Source of the DNA: a virus
Virus record (IMG/VR): IMGVR_UViG_3300030061_001237
Location: 1 to 45,263 of that record
DNA: 45,263 bases
Direction: 5' to 3' (one strand)
Each line of letters opens with the position of its first letter. Within the stretch, counting starts at the first letter, position 1. Below the pieces are notes generated by a model, which worked only from the letters and a program-made list of their open reading frames with translations, searched no databases and was not told where the DNA came from. The position numbers and the translations under genes are program-made. Below, piece by piece: positions 29,479-37,101 of the stretch.

Positions 29479-31331
29479 AAGTACCTTTATTTGAAGCACA
29501 AACAGAGTGGAACGAACCAGAAGAGTATCCTGATCTAAGACAATACGATGAGATAGCAATTGACTTAGAAACTAGAGATCCTGATTTAAAATCTAAAGGA
29601 TCGGGAGCTGTAATTGGTAATGGTGAAGTTGTAGGTATAGCTGTAGCTGTGCCGGGTAGGAAATTTTATTTTCCCATAGCTCATGGCTCAGGGCCCAATA
29701 TGAACCGAAAGCGTACTTTAGAATGGTTCCAAGATACACTTAAAACAAAAGCTATCAAAATATTTCACAATGCAATGTACGACGTGTGTTGGATTAGACA
29801 AATGGGTTTGAAAATTGAAGGACTTATTGTTGATACAATGATAGCAGCATCATTGGTTGATGAAAATAGATTTAGATATGATTTAAATAGTTTATCATGG
29901 GATTACTTAGGTCATGGTAAATCAGAGGTTGCGTTGAATGAAGCAGCTAAGTCAAGAGGATTAGATCCTAAAGCAGATCTATGGCAATTACCAGCGATGG
30001 AGGTCGGATCCTATGCAGAGAAAGATGCTGAGTTAACTTTAGAACTTTGGCAAATATTTAAAAAAGAAATTGTACACCAAGACATTGAATCTGTTTTTAA
30101 TCTTGAGACAGATCTCTTTCCTTGTCTTGTTGATATGAAGTTCCTGGGTGTGAGGGTAGACTCAGATAAAGCTTCTCGCCTAAAGCAAGAATTAGAAACA
30201 GAAGAGAAGAAAATATTATCATCAATAAGTAAACAGACCACATTAGAACCTCAGATATGGGCTGCACGAAGTATTGCAAAAATATTTGATAAGCTTTCTT
30301 TACCATATGAACGTACTGCTAAAACAGGTGCTCCTTCTTTTACTAAAAATTTTTTACAAGAACACAAACATCCTGTTGTGCAAATGATAGCTAAGGCTAG
30401 AGAAATTAACAAAGCCCACACTACGTTTATAGATACCATATTAAGATATGAACATAAAGGTCGAATACATGCAGATATAAACCAAATAAGATCTGACCAA
30501 GGAGGTACAGTTACAGGAAGATTTAGTTATTCCAATCCAAACTTACAGCAAATTCCAGCTCGTAATAAAGATCTAGGTCCTTTAATTAGATCTTTGTTTT
30601 TACCTGATGAAGGAAAAACTTGGGGATGTTTTGATTACAGCCAACAAGAACCGAGACTGGTAGTTCACTACGCATCTCTACATAAATTTCCATCTGTATA
30701 TGATGTTGTAGATCAATATGAAAACGATACTTCAACAGACTTTCACCAAACTGTTGCAGACATGGCAGAAATACCTAGATCTCAAGCTAAAACAATTAAC
30801 CTTGGATTATTTTATGGAATGGGTAAAGCTAAATTACAAGCAGAACTGGGTGTATCAAAAGAAAAAGCTGCAGAATTATTTGATCAATACCATGCTAAAG
30901 TTCCTTTTGTAAAACAACTTATGAACTCTGCTATGAATAGAGCTCAAGAACGTGGACAAATAAGAACTTTACTAGGTCGATTATGCAGGTTTCATCTATG
31001 GGAACCTAACAGCTTCGGTATGCATAAGGCAATGCCTCATGAAGATGCCCTACAGGAACACGGACCAGGGATAAAAAGAGCATACACATACAAATCACTC
31101 AATAAACTCATACAAGGGTCCGCTGCAGATATGACAAAAAAGTCTATGTTGGATTTATACAAAGAAGGTATAATTGCACATATACAAATACATGATGAAC
31201 TTTGTGTTTCAGTTGAATCCGATAAGCAAGCTAAGAAAATTGTTGAAGTGATGGAGAATGCTGTTAAATTAGAAGTCCCCAACAAAGTTGATTATGAATC
31301 AGGAAAAAATTGGGGAACAATAAATGATTAA
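29475..31331 (+). CDS. DNA polymerase, family A, with 3'-5' exonuclease domain
   Basis: 618 aa. Exonuclease: D30/E32 in IAIDLETRDPDL, then IFHNAMYDVCWI near 97-107 and YAEKDAELTLEL near 180. Polymerase: motif A D387 in FDYSQQEPRL, the O-helix from R435 with K439 in RSQAKTINLGLFYG, and motif C H573-D574-E575 in QIHDELCVSV. The residue at the E. coli Phe762 position is Leu443. The start is ATG overlapping DUF3310. This is the replicative polymerase of the phage, working with the AEP primase and UvrD-like helicase. No 5'-3' exonuclease domain is present, as usual for phage versions. Confidence 0.97.
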   Translation: MKVPLFEAQTEWNEPEEYPDLRQYDEIAIDLETRDPDLKSKGSGAVIGNGEVVGIAVAVPGRKFYFPIAHGSGPNMNRKRTLEWFQDTLKTKAIKIFHNAMYDVCWIRQMGLKIEGLIVDTMIAASLVDENRFRYDLNSLSWDYLGHGKSEVALNEAAKSRGLDPKADLWQLPAMEVGSYAEKDAELTLELWQIFKKEIVHQDIESVFNLETDLFPCLVDMKFLGVRVDSDKASRLKQELETEEKKILSSISKQTTLEPQIWAARSIAKIFDKLSLPYERTAKTGAPSFTKNFLQEHKHPVVQMIAKAREINKAHTTFIDTILRYEHKGRIHADINQIRSDQGGTVTGRFSYSNPNLQQIPARNKDLGPLIRSLFLPDEGKTWGCFDYSQQEPRLVVHYASLHKFPSVYDVVDQYENDTSTDFHQTVADMAEIPRSQAKTINLGLFYGMGKAKLQAELGVSKEKAAELFDQYHAKVPFVKQLMNSAMNRAQERGQIRTLLGRLCRFHLWEPNSFGMHKAMPHEDALQEHGPGIKRAYTYKSLNKLIQGSAADMTKKSMLDLYKEGIIAHIQIHDELCVSVESDKQAKKIVEVMENAVKLEVPNKVDYESGKNWGTIND

Positions 31332-31333
31332 TT

Positions 31334-31984
31334 ATGGCTTATTTAAATGCAAACATACCTGTGCAATATGCACAAATAAAAAGGGAGTATCTTTATGATC
31401 TTAAAAAACATCATGGTGAAGTTGAAGACTGTATTATCTTTGGAATATCTGCGATCACAGGTAAGTCAATTCTCTTTCACGCAATCATGGAAAACGGTGC
31501 AATCTTTTATCGCTTACCAATTACGGCTTTTATTCAACGTGGCTTTAAACCGGAGGCTGTTCCACTTCGCAGACTTGACGAGCTTCAGTTATGGAATTGT
31601 TTTAGTTATTATCCTTCTGTTCATTCTTGGGATATCTTAGACGGACAAGCCGGTAAATATATTGGCAAAGATAAAAAATGGCATCCAGGACAGTATTTAT
31701 TTACTGTTGACTTTGCCCACCCCGAAAGTAATATCTTAGATACGGACCATTCAGAGATTCCGCACGAGCATAAATGCGCTCATATCATAGCCCTAGACGA
31801 TGGGAACTATGCAGCACAACCTAACAATAGATGTATTTGGGACATACCTTCTTTCACAGTGAAAGATAATATTCCAGATTGGAAAGTGCAAACTAATGAA
31901 TGGAATGTGGAAAACACAAGTAAATGGAAGACCGAAGATACGGATAACTTCTTTTACGAAATAGAGGAGAAAAAACATGATTAA
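31334..31984 (+). CDS. Conserved hypothetical protein after polymerase
   Basis: 216 aa, starting after TAATT. It contains LKKHHGEVEDCIIFGISAIT, GAIFYRLPITAFIQRGF, LRRLDELQLWNCFSYYPSVH and CAHIIALDDGNYAAQPNNRC, then an acidic C-terminus. The sequence style recurs in marine phages next to DNA polymerase, with no known function. One might suspect an alpha/beta enzyme or a DNA-metabolism accessory. No catalytic motif recognised. It overlaps the next small gene (ATGATTAA). Confidence 0.65.
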   Translation: MAYLNANIPVQYAQIKREYLYDLKKHHGEVEDCIIFGISAITGKSILFHAIMENGAIFYRLPITAFIQRGFKPEAVPLRRLDELQLWNCFSYYPSVHSWDILDGQAGKYIGKDKKWHPGQYLFTVDFAHPESNILDTDHSEIPHEHKCAHIIALDDGNYAAQPNNRCIWDIPSFTVKDNIPDWKVQTNEWNVENTSKWKTEDTDNFFYEIEEKKHD

Positions 31985-32066
31985 AAAATGTAAAAACATT
32001 TGTTGTAAAGCTTGGGACAAAGTAAAATCAGCTTGGAATTGGATTGTGTCAAGATTTGATAGGTAA
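31977..32066 (+). CDS. Very small basic protein
   Basis: 29 aa: MIKKCKNICCKAWDKVKSAW then NWIVSRFDR. Overlaps the previous stop. It has three Cys and a possible amphipathic helix. It is preceded by an AGAGGAGAA SD in good position, supporting translation. Function unknown; possibly membrane-associated. Confidence 0.45.
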   Translation: MIKKCKNICCKAWDKVKSAWNWIVSRFDR

Positions 32067-32069
32067 TTT

Positions 32070-32387
32070 ATGGCAATTAAAAAAACAAAAAGTAAACTAG
32101 AGTGGTTTAAAAAGAATATTGTAATTGTTCCTGTTGTGGCAGCAATCATAGCCGGAACATTTACATCGGTAAGATATGTATTATCTTTAACAGATACTAT
32201 TACAGCTAACCAAGAAACTATTTTTAAGATGGAGTCTAAACTAACTAGCTCCACAGCAGATATTAATGACCTTAAACAAAGACTGTCCGCAGCAGAAGCA
32301 ACATGGTCTATGGCAGAAAATTTATATAGACAATTAGCAGACACAGTGAGGGACCATACCTATGACCTTAAAGACCTTACGAGATAA
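32070..32387 (+). CDS. Membrane protein with one TM helix and coiled coil
   Basis: 105 aa. Basic N-terminus (KKTKSKLEWFKKN), one TM helix (IVIVPVVAAIIAGTFTSV, residues ~17-35), then a periplasm- or cytoplasm-facing helical segment (FKMESKLTSSTADINDLKQR). It lies before an exported protein and an M15 peptidase, so a role in lysis (spanin- or holin-like) is plausible. It ends inside the next gene's start by 26 bases. Confidence 0.6.
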   Translation: MAIKKTKSKLEWFKKNIVIVPVVAAIIAGTFTSVRYVLSLTDTITANQETIFKMESKLTSSTADINDLKQRLSAAEATWSMAENLYRQLADTVRDHTYDLKDLTR

Positions 32388-32850
32388 TTTATTATGGATC
32401 GCATTCTTTCTTTGCGTTGCAACTTATGTGCAAGCAAGAAATGATTATTTAAATGACTATGGAACTTGTGAAAGAGGTAGTTGGGAAACTTATACAGAAC
32501 TTCGACAACACGAATATAAATCAGGTACAAGTAATGAGTATCAAGATCAAACACTAGGTTTTAGATTTCGTATGCCTTTAGGTGCTGTGTGTAGTGATGA
32601 ATACATTGCAGAAATGCAGAAGAAAAGTAAAATAAAAACCCAACTTGAACTTATAAAAGAGTGCAAAAGAATACCAAATATTAATCCCCCACCTGTAGAA
32701 TTTGCAGAGTTATTTAATATGTGTAATAAATTAGGAGTTGTTAAGTTTATTGATAAGAAACCAGAAGGTAGTCATTGGGAAAATTTAAAAATACAATATC
32801 TAAAAGATAATCCTGATGTTGTAATAATGGAACAGGCAATGCCACAATGA
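32362..32850 (+). CDS. Exported protein with signal peptide
   Basis: 162 aa. The first ~26 residues are a typical signal peptide: basic start (KTLRDN), hydrophobic core (LLWIAFFLCVATYV) and AxA-like QA before RNDYL. The mature part has Cys residues (for example C37, C77, C101, C119 approximately) that could form disulphides, and segments TLGFRFRMPLGAVCSDEYI. It is flanked by two membrane proteins of similar shape, and lies in the presumed lysis region. Function unknown; a periplasmic or envelope-active factor is inferred. Confidence 0.65.
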   Translation: MTLKTLRDNLLWIAFFLCVATYVQARNDYLNDYGTCERGSWETYTELRQHEYKSGTSNEYQDQTLGFRFRMPLGAVCSDEYIAEMQKKSKIKTQLELIKECKRIPNINPPPVEFAELFNMCNKLGVVKFIDKKPEGSHWENLKIQYLKDNPDVVIMEQAMPQ

Positions 32851-33209
32851 AATTAAATGAAGGAACAAGAGTAAGCACAGATCTTAGAACAATAGCAGGA
32901 ATCATTGCTGCTGTAGCCATTGCTGTGTTCGCGTACACAGAATTGACGGCTAGGTTAGTTTCACTAGAAACTTCAAGAGAACTATTCCAGGCAGATTTAC
33001 TTAAGAAGTCCGAGCAATTACCCGTGGATCAGGAACAGCTGATGTTGTTGGAGGATCTTTATAAGTCCGTGGAGAAGATAGAAATACGGATCGAGGACAT
33101 GATGCACAACAAAGTAAACATTCAATTTTTGCAGAAAAATCAAGAAAAGATTTTGTCTGACTTAGAATCAATAAAAGACAAGGTAAGAGCTAATGGATCG
33201 AAACACTAA
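32847..33209 (+). CDS. Membrane protein with one TM helix and coiled coil
   Basis: 120 aa, overlapping the previous stop (ATGA). Polar N-terminus, one TM helix (IAGIIAAVAIAVFAYTEL at ~15-33), then a coiled-coil-rich region (LTARLVSLETSRELFQADLL; LLEDLYKSVEKIEIRIEDMM). Same architecture as the protein at 32070 though not obviously homologous. Candidates: spanin-type or holin-type component. It sits directly upstream of the M15 peptidase cluster. Confidence 0.65.
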   Translation: MKLNEGTRVSTDLRTIAGIIAAVAIAVFAYTELTARLVSLETSRELFQADLLKKSEQLPVDQEQLMLLEDLYKSVEKIEIRIEDMMHNKVNIQFLQKNQEKILSDLESIKDKVRANGSKH

Positions 33210-33360
33210 AAAAGTATTAAAGTACATGGAGGACATGGAAAAACAAGTAAAACAAATGCGTTTTATAAGAGATTTAAAAAAAGAAGTTGAGATCAATGGC
33301 ACAGGTACGCATAAGTATAGAATTAAATACGGACCAAACAAAGGAACGGTGGTAAGATGA
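33193..33360 (+). CDS. Small basic hypothetical protein
   Basis: 55 aa, starting MDRNTKKVLKYMEDMEKQVK, then IRDLKKEVEINGTGTHKYRI and KYGPNKGTVVR. It overlaps the previous gene by 17 bases and the next by four (ATGA). Helical first half then beta-like second half. No family recognised. Confidence 0.55.
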   Translation: MDRNTKKVLKYMEDMEKQVKQMRFIRDLKKEVEINGTGTHKYRIKYGPNKGTVVR

Positions 33361-33593
33361 TCGAGCATATCGTAGCCCTTCTAATGTTTGTAGGCCCTGA
33401 TATCAAGGAGCACAGAATACAAATTGATCCAAACACAGGGAAAGCCTCTATGTCAATATGTATGAAGCATAAGCGTGAAGCAAGCAGACCACCAATTAGT
33501 GCAAATGTATCTTATAAATGCATTAAATCTAAAGCAGAATTAGAGGAAAATATAGATGGAAGTAAGTCTATAAAATCGTTAATATTAAACTAA
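33357..33593 (+). CDS. Conserved small phage protein
   Basis: 78 aa, overlapping both neighbours (ATGA upstream, TAATG downstream). It begins with a hydrophobic MIEHIVALLMFVG segment, then KEHRIQIDP..., SMSICMKHKREASRP, and VSYKCIKSKAELEE. The two Cys and the IKEHRIQ block are features of a small marine phage family found beside lysis genes. Role unknown. Confidence 0.6.
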   Translation: MIEHIVALLMFVGPDIKEHRIQIDPNTGKASMSICMKHKREASRPPISANVSYKCIKSKAELEENIDGSKSIKSLILN

Positions 33594-34063
33594 TGAAACT
33601 TACAGCTAACATAACTCTTGACGAGTTAACAAAGTCTCAAACTAGTGAGAGAAAGGGCATTAATAATAACCCTAATCCAAAGCAAATTGACAATATAAAA
33701 GCTTTGGCAGTTAATATATTACAGCCAGTGCGATCTCATTTTGACAAACCGTTAATTATATCTAGCGGATTTCGTTGTGCAGAGCTGTGTATAGAGATAG
33801 GTAGTAGTGTGAACAGTCAGCACGTAGCAGATGATAATGCGGCTGCAGCAGACTTTGAGATACCTGGTGTAGATAATAGAGAGCTAGCTCTTTGGATCAA
33901 ATCAGAGTTAGAATATGACCAGCTCATATTAGAATTTTACCGTGATAATGAACCGACATCTGGATGGATACACTGTAGTTATTCCACAGATCGTAACAGA
34001 CATGAATCATTGCGGGCTTATCGAGAAGATGGTAAAGTTCAATATAAGCCTTGGTTAGAATAA
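33593..34063 (+). CDS. M15-type peptidase, probable endolysin
   Basis: 156 aa. It has the peptidase M15A pattern: ISSGFRCAELC, then NSQHVADDNAAAADFEI with H77 and D87, and GWIHCSYST with H127, the three zinc ligands. These enzymes cut peptidoglycan cross-links (D-Ala-type carboxypeptidase/endopeptidase), typical of phage endolysins. No signal peptide, so it needs a holin to reach the wall; the neighbouring TM proteins may serve this. Overlaps the previous and next genes by one base. Confidence 0.88.
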   Translation: MKLTANITLDELTKSQTSERKGINNNPNPKQIDNIKALAVNILQPVRSHFDKPLIISSGFRCAELCIEIGSSVNSQHVADDNAAAADFEIPGVDNRELALWIKSELEYDQLILEFYRDNEPTSGWIHCSYSTDRNRHESLRAYREDGKVQYKPWLE

Positions 34064-34266
34064 TGAAATTTATTACAGAAATAGTTACCGGACATTGCCC
34101 TGAGTGTGATAGCAAGTCATTGTTAGTAAATCTAACTCCAAGTATTTATCGTTGTGTAAACTGTGGAGAAGATGTAGAACAAAAAATTAATGGTGTTATT
34201 AAATATATGAAGATGAAAGACTCTGAAGAAAGAATGTACTTGAAACAAGAAGATTTAGATGGCTAA
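34063..34266 (+). CDS. Zinc-ribbon-like small protein
   Basis: 67 aa from ATG at 34063 (TAATG overlap); a start at 34051 is less likely. It has two CxxC pairs in CPECDSKSLLV and YRCVNCGEDVEQ, typical of a zinc ribbon. A helical acidic C-terminus follows. It could bind DNA or RNA polymerase, but the sequence does not prove it. Confidence 0.6.
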   Translation: MKFITEIVTGHCPECDSKSLLVNLTPSIYRCVNCGEDVEQKINGVIKYMKMKDSEERMYLKQEDLDG

Positions 34267-34393
34267 AAGAAAAGCGCTCTTTGGCGTTAACAATTATCAT
34301 AAACGAACACCCAGAAAAAGACCAGGAAGAATAAGAAAGAAATATGGACCAGGACAGAAACGTCCTAAGAAGTATCGTGGCCAGGGCCGGTAG
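34259..34393 (+). CDS. Short Arg/Lys-rich conserved protein
   Basis: 44 aa, starting MAKRKALFGVNNYHKRTPRK then RPGRIRKKYGPGQKRP, very basic. This form (KALFGVNNYHKKTPRKRPG) recurs in marine phages. It overlaps the previous gene by eight bases. A nucleic-acid-binding role is plausible. Too short for standard gene finders but the composition and conservation support it. Confidence 0.65.
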   Translation: MAKRKALFGVNNYHKRTPRKRPGRIRKKYGPGQKRPKKYRGQGR

Positions 34394-34410
34394 TTTAGAA
34401 TCATTCTAAT

Positions 34411-34626
34411 ATGAAACCTATAATGATTACATTGATGTATTTAACTTTTGGTGGAGACATCAAACTAGATACGTTTGAAATAAATACAGAATGTAGTAGC
34501 TGGTTTCATCACAACGTAAAAGTAGAAGAAAATAAAAAAAGAACTTTATTTAGCAATCATGTTTATCATGAGTATAAAGATAAGAAAGTTATAGGCTATA
34601 TATGTGGAGACGAACCCCCTCAATGA
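34411..34626 (+). CDS. Small exported-type protein
   Basis: 71 aa. Hydrophobic start (MKPIMITLMYLTFGGDI) then a Cys/aromatic-rich mature part (TECSSWFHHNVKVEENKKR...YICGDEPP). Two Cys may form a disulphide. It faces a - strand gene of similar architecture at 34629-34838, which it nearly touches (2 bases). Function unknown. Confidence 0.55.
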   Translation: MKPIMITLMYLTFGGDIKLDTFEINTECSSWFHHNVKVEENKKRTLFSNHVYHEYKDKKVIGYICGDEPPQ

Positions 34627-34628
34627 AA

Positions 34629-34838
34629 CTAGGTTTCGTTGGTAGTCTTACAACTAAAAGCAACAAATAATTTGTTATTATTAACTAGATCTGCTCCTAT
34701 ACTATCTAATAACATTAAAGTCTCAACAGTGCCTTGCCTAGCACAACTATACCACGAGTCGTATACACCCACATTATTCTCAGGTAGGCAATTACCATGT
34801 AGCGCTGAACACACTTTTAAAACTAATAAAAATTTCAT
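34629..34838 (-). CDS. Small Cys-containing exported-type protein
   Basis: 69 aa. It starts MKFLLVLKVCSALHGNCLPE, with a hydrophobic leader and a Cys in a lipobox-like position, then YDSWYSCARQGTVETLMLLD and VAFSCKTTNET. Small proteins with this layout (four Cys, YxCARxGxxEslkLL) are known in marine phages. The gene lies on the - strand with its start at the edge of the 34839 promoter region, so it may be driven by a divergent promoter. Confidence 0.65.
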   Translation of the reverse strand: MKFLLVLKVCSALHGNCLPENNVGVYDSWYSCARQGTVETLMLLDSIGADLVNNNKLFVAFSCKTTNET

Positions 34839-34877
34839 TTGACACTCTGTCGTTAATTTAATAGGATATCCTATATA
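34839..34877 (+). promoter_or_regulatory. Promoter with palindromic operator TAGGATATCCTA
   Basis: TTGACA at 34839-34844, a 17-base spacer, and TAGGAT at 34862-34867 as a weak -10. The perfect palindrome ATAGGATATCCTAT spans 34861-34874, centred on GATATC, and TATATA follows at 34872. This is the most symmetrical copy of the motif seen in other promoters here. The + gene starts at 34905, and the - strand gene starts at 34838, so the site may control both. Confidence 0.65.
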
Positions 34878-34904
34878 TGTTAAACATAGAAAGGATATAA
34901 CAAT

Positions 34905-35081
34905 ATGACTGACTTTACAAAGTATAATAACCTGTCGGTAAAAAAAGACACATACTCTAAAATTGATTCAATTAGAAAAGTCATTGTGGATGATGATCCC
35001 AATGTCTCACGTTCGCAAGTTGTGACAATTTTAGTCAACAGAGAATATAAGAGGCTGAATGGGAAGATCCAAAAGCGGTAA
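34905..35081 (+). CDS. Small early protein
   Basis: 58 aa behind the SD AAAGGAT, starting MTDFTKYNNLSVKKDTYSKI, followed by DSIRKVIVDDDPNVSRSQVV and TILVNREYKRLNGKIQKR. The helix with SRSQVVTILVNREY may be a DNA-binding helix-turn-helix, but this is a guess. First + gene after the operator promoter. Confidence 0.55.
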   Translation: MTDFTKYNNLSVKKDTYSKIDSIRKVIVDDDPNVSRSQVVTILVNREYKRLNGKIQKR

Positions 35082-35361
35082 AATATATTCTGGCACTGAG
35101 TACGTTGATCATAAACCAACTCCCGAAATGATGTTATGGAAATCCGTACTAGTTTTGGCTGCGAGCGATGCTACAAAGTCTATTAAAAATAGACCTACGT
35201 ATACAAGTTGGACTGACAACGATATTGATAGAGCAAGAAACTGGTTTGTAGCCCCAAGTAATGACTTTGCTTTTGTCTGCCAACTAGCAGGATACAATCA
35301 TTTATACATTAAACGTAAGATGGAAAGAGTAATACGAAAGATAAAAGACGATGAAGAATAA
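35059..35361 (+). CDS. Conserved phage protein of unknown function
   Basis: 100 aa, overlapping the previous gene by 23 bases. It contains WKSVLVLAASDATKSIKNRP, then DIDRARNWFVAPSNDFAFVC and QLAGYNHLYIKRKMERVIRK. The pattern 'W..APS.DF.FVC..AG....YIR.K' is familiar from short phage early proteins. Mostly helical. A DNA-binding role is possible. No catalytic site seen. Confidence 0.65.
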   Translation: MGRSKSGKIYSGTEYVDHKPTPEMMLWKSVLVLAASDATKSIKNRPTYTSWTDNDIDRARNWFVAPSNDFAFVCQLAGYNHLYIKRKMERVIRKIKDDEE

Positions 35362-35545
35362 AAAGATATGCAGCGTATGTAACGGCAATGGCTTTGTCCG
35401 AGTACCCTACAAACAAGCGGGTGAAGAAGTTTGGGCCGACTGCGATTTCTGTAAAAATCAAGGTGAAGTTCCTTGGGTAGAAGAAGAGGAAGACCAAGAG
35501 TATAAGGATCACTTAAATAAATTTTTTAAAGGAAAGTTACAATGA
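35351..35545 (+). CDS. DnaJ-zinc-finger-like small protein
   Basis: 64 aa. Two CxxCxxxG-type motifs: CSVCNGNGFVRV and CDFCKNQGEVPW, typical of half a DnaJ cysteine-rich zinc-binding unit. The tail is acidic (EEEEDQEYKD). It overlaps both neighbours. Probably binds one zinc; its partner is unknown. Confidence 0.65.
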   Translation: MKNKKICSVCNGNGFVRVPYKQAGEEVWADCDFCKNQGEVPWVEEEEDQEYKDHLNKFFKGKLQ

Positions 35546-35832
35546 TAATGACACACAAAGATTGTGAAGAGTGGGCAGCGATGATTGCACAAATGCAAGA
35601 TGATCCAAGCTATCATCCCACATACAACAAGAAAGGAGTAAGAATGAACAAGGATCAAGGACCAAACGATTTAGAAGCTACCATTGAAAGATTAGAGTTT
35701 AAAAATGAGAAGCTACATAATCATAATAAAAAAATGGAAGAAGAACTCATAGAGCTTCGTTTAGATAACAAACGCTTAGCTAAACAGTGTGAGGAACAGA
35801 TGCAAGAGTTTAGAAACAAAGGTGACATGTGA
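35542..35832 (+). CDS. Coiled-coil protein
   Basis: 96 aa. From residue ~43 on it is a long coiled coil (EATIERLEFKNEKLHNHNKK, then MEEELIELRLDNKRLAKQCE). The N-terminal CEEWAAMIAQMQDDPSY is helical. Starts ATGATAATG; either of two Met codons could be used, SD AAAGGAAAG. No function assigned. Confidence 0.55.
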   Translation: MIMTHKDCEEWAAMIAQMQDDPSYHPTYNKKGVRMNKDQGPNDLEATIERLEFKNEKLHNHNKKMEEELIELRLDNKRLAKQCEEQMQEFRNKGDM

Positions 35833-35963
35833 TTAGAAAATTAATTGTAAGACTTAGAATGTGGTATGCAGACATCCGTGGTCATCACGGTAAACGTTGG
35901 AACTATGAACCAGGCAATTGGTACATGGGTCGACATAAAAAAAGAAAGGGAAAGAATGATTAA
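35829..35963 (+). CDS. Short conserved protein, GTG start
   Basis: 44 aa with GTG start overlapping the previous stop (GTGA). MIRKLIVRLRMWYADIRGHH then GKRWNYEPGNWYMGRHKKRK. The segment HHGKRWNYEPGNWYxGRHKKRK is recognisable from related marine phages. Basic and aromatic. It overlaps the likely start of the next gene (35956). Confidence 0.5.
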   Translation: MIRKLIVRLRMWYADIRGHHGKRWNYEPGNWYMGRHKKRKGKND

Positions 35964-36507
35964 AGGAGACTCAAGCGAATATGATCTATTAGAGAAATGG
36001 AGTAGTTTAAACTGTGATGGTTATAAGACCTTAGAGATAGGAGTACGAGAAGGACTAGGCTCTAAGATCATTATGGATAACGCTGAAAATTACATGATGC
36101 ATATCGGTATAGATCCTTATGCTAATCTAAACTATCAACATTATGATGATAGTAAACCTGCTCAATATGATTACACAGATGATATGCGTGATAGGATGAT
36201 TAAAGACTTTGAGCGTTACAGAGGTAAGTTTAAGTTTTGTAATATGACAGATAAAAAATTTATGAAAGAGAATGCAGACTTTTCTATACAGTATGCGTTG
36301 GTTCACTTTGATGGACCACATATGACTAAGGATGTATTGACTGAAGCTGTCTTCTTTGCTGAACGATGTGCACCTTTTGCTAGGTTCATCTTCGATGACT
36401 ACCCTAAATATAATATGCAGCTAATCAGTGATTGTTTAAAGCCTTATGGCTTAAGCGTCATGGAACAAGGAAAGAATAAAATATGCCTAGAAAAACAGAA
36501 CACATAA
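35956..36507 (+). CDS. Class I SAM-dependent methyltransferase-like protein
   Basis: 183 aa from ATG at 35956 with SD AAAGGGAAAG; an earlier in-frame start at 35866 would read through another gene. Motif I-like LEIGVREGLGSKII, then HIGIDPYANLN, QYALVHFDGPHMTKD and FARFIFDDYPKYN, the pattern of Methyltransf_24-type proteins with D in the metal/SAM region. The substrate is not known: possibly a sugar, a small molecule or protein. Related phage genes sit near nucleases. It overlaps the next gene. Confidence 0.6.
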   Translation: MIKGDSSEYDLLEKWSSLNCDGYKTLEIGVREGLGSKIIMDNAENYMMHIGIDPYANLNYQHYDDSKPAQYDYTDDMRDRMIKDFERYRGKFKFCNMTDKKFMKENADFSIQYALVHFDGPHMTKDVLTEAVFFAERCAPFARFIFDDYPKYNMQLISDCLKPYGLSVMEQGKNKICLEKQNT

Positions 36508-36677
36508 TCGATATACCAACGTTTCAAAAGCATTGGATCTATGACAAACCTTACGGTCATGACATAGTCATCTATGCTGATACCGGTAAGACAACAATAC
36601 AATGTAGATGGACTAATAGAAAACGAGGAGATAGCGGGAGGGTGAGTGCCATACAAGGATCCAAGACATCCAAATAG
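36483..36677 (+). CDS. Small hypothetical protein
   Basis: 64 aa, overlapping the previous gene by 25 bases and the next by 32. MPRKTEHIIDIPTFQKHWIY..., with TTIQCRWTNRKRGDSG near the C-terminus. SD AAGGAAAG upstream. Nothing recognised. Overlaps make it a moderate call. Confidence 0.45.
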   Translation: MPRKTEHIIDIPTFQKHWIYDKPYGHDIVIYADTGKTTIQCRWTNRKRGDSGRVSAIQGSKTSK

Positions 36678-37101
36678 GGCTATCTCTGATTGGAAATATA
36701 GAAACACAGAAAGAGGATTTGTAATGAAAGTAATTACGTCAAAGTTTAGACCGAGCTCTACAAAGTGGAGACCGACCATTGATAAGAAAGAAATGTGGAG
36801 ATCTTATATGAATCACATTTCTGATATGAAAAAGAAGTTTCCTAAGACTGATGGTAGATTGTGTCGATATTGTGAAAAAAGTATTACATTTAAGTCTAAG
36901 ATGGGTACCCGTGGTGGAGGCTATCAAGGACGTGGATCTCAGATTAAAACTAATCTGTCTCTCGATCGCTGGGATCCTAGAGTTACTTACGAGACGGCTA
37001 ATTTAATTTGGTGCTGCGTAGGTTGTAATGATAGAAAGAGAGATAGTACTCCCGATGATTGGGATAACTTTAAAAGAATAGGAGAAGAAGATGTCAGCTA
37101 A
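36646..37101 (+). CDS. HNH-type endonuclease-like protein
   Basis: 151 aa, starting with GTG (VPYKDPRHPNRAISDWKYRN, a typical HNH-associated phage opening) behind GGGAGGG. Two Cys pairs (LCRYCEKS and CCVGCNDRK) flank NLSLDRWDPRVTYETANLIW, an HNH/His-Me-like pattern in which a zinc structural knuckle is likely. The usual His of HNH is not obvious (DRWD in its place), so activity is uncertain. It may be a homing-type or recombination nuclease. It overlaps the exonuclease gene. Confidence 0.65.
   Translation: MPYKDPRHPNRAISDWKYRNTERGFVMKVITSKFRPSSTKWRPTIDKKEMWRSYMNHISDMKKKFPKTDGRLCRYCEKSITFKSKMGTRGGGYQGRGSQIKTNLSLDRWDPRVTYETANLIWCCVGCNDRKRDSTPDDWDNFKRIGEEDVS

Noticed and set aside
35866-35955. 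N-terminal extension of the methyltransferase-like gene
   Set aside because: This part overlaps a separate conserved short gene, and a good ribosome site precedes the ATG at 35956.
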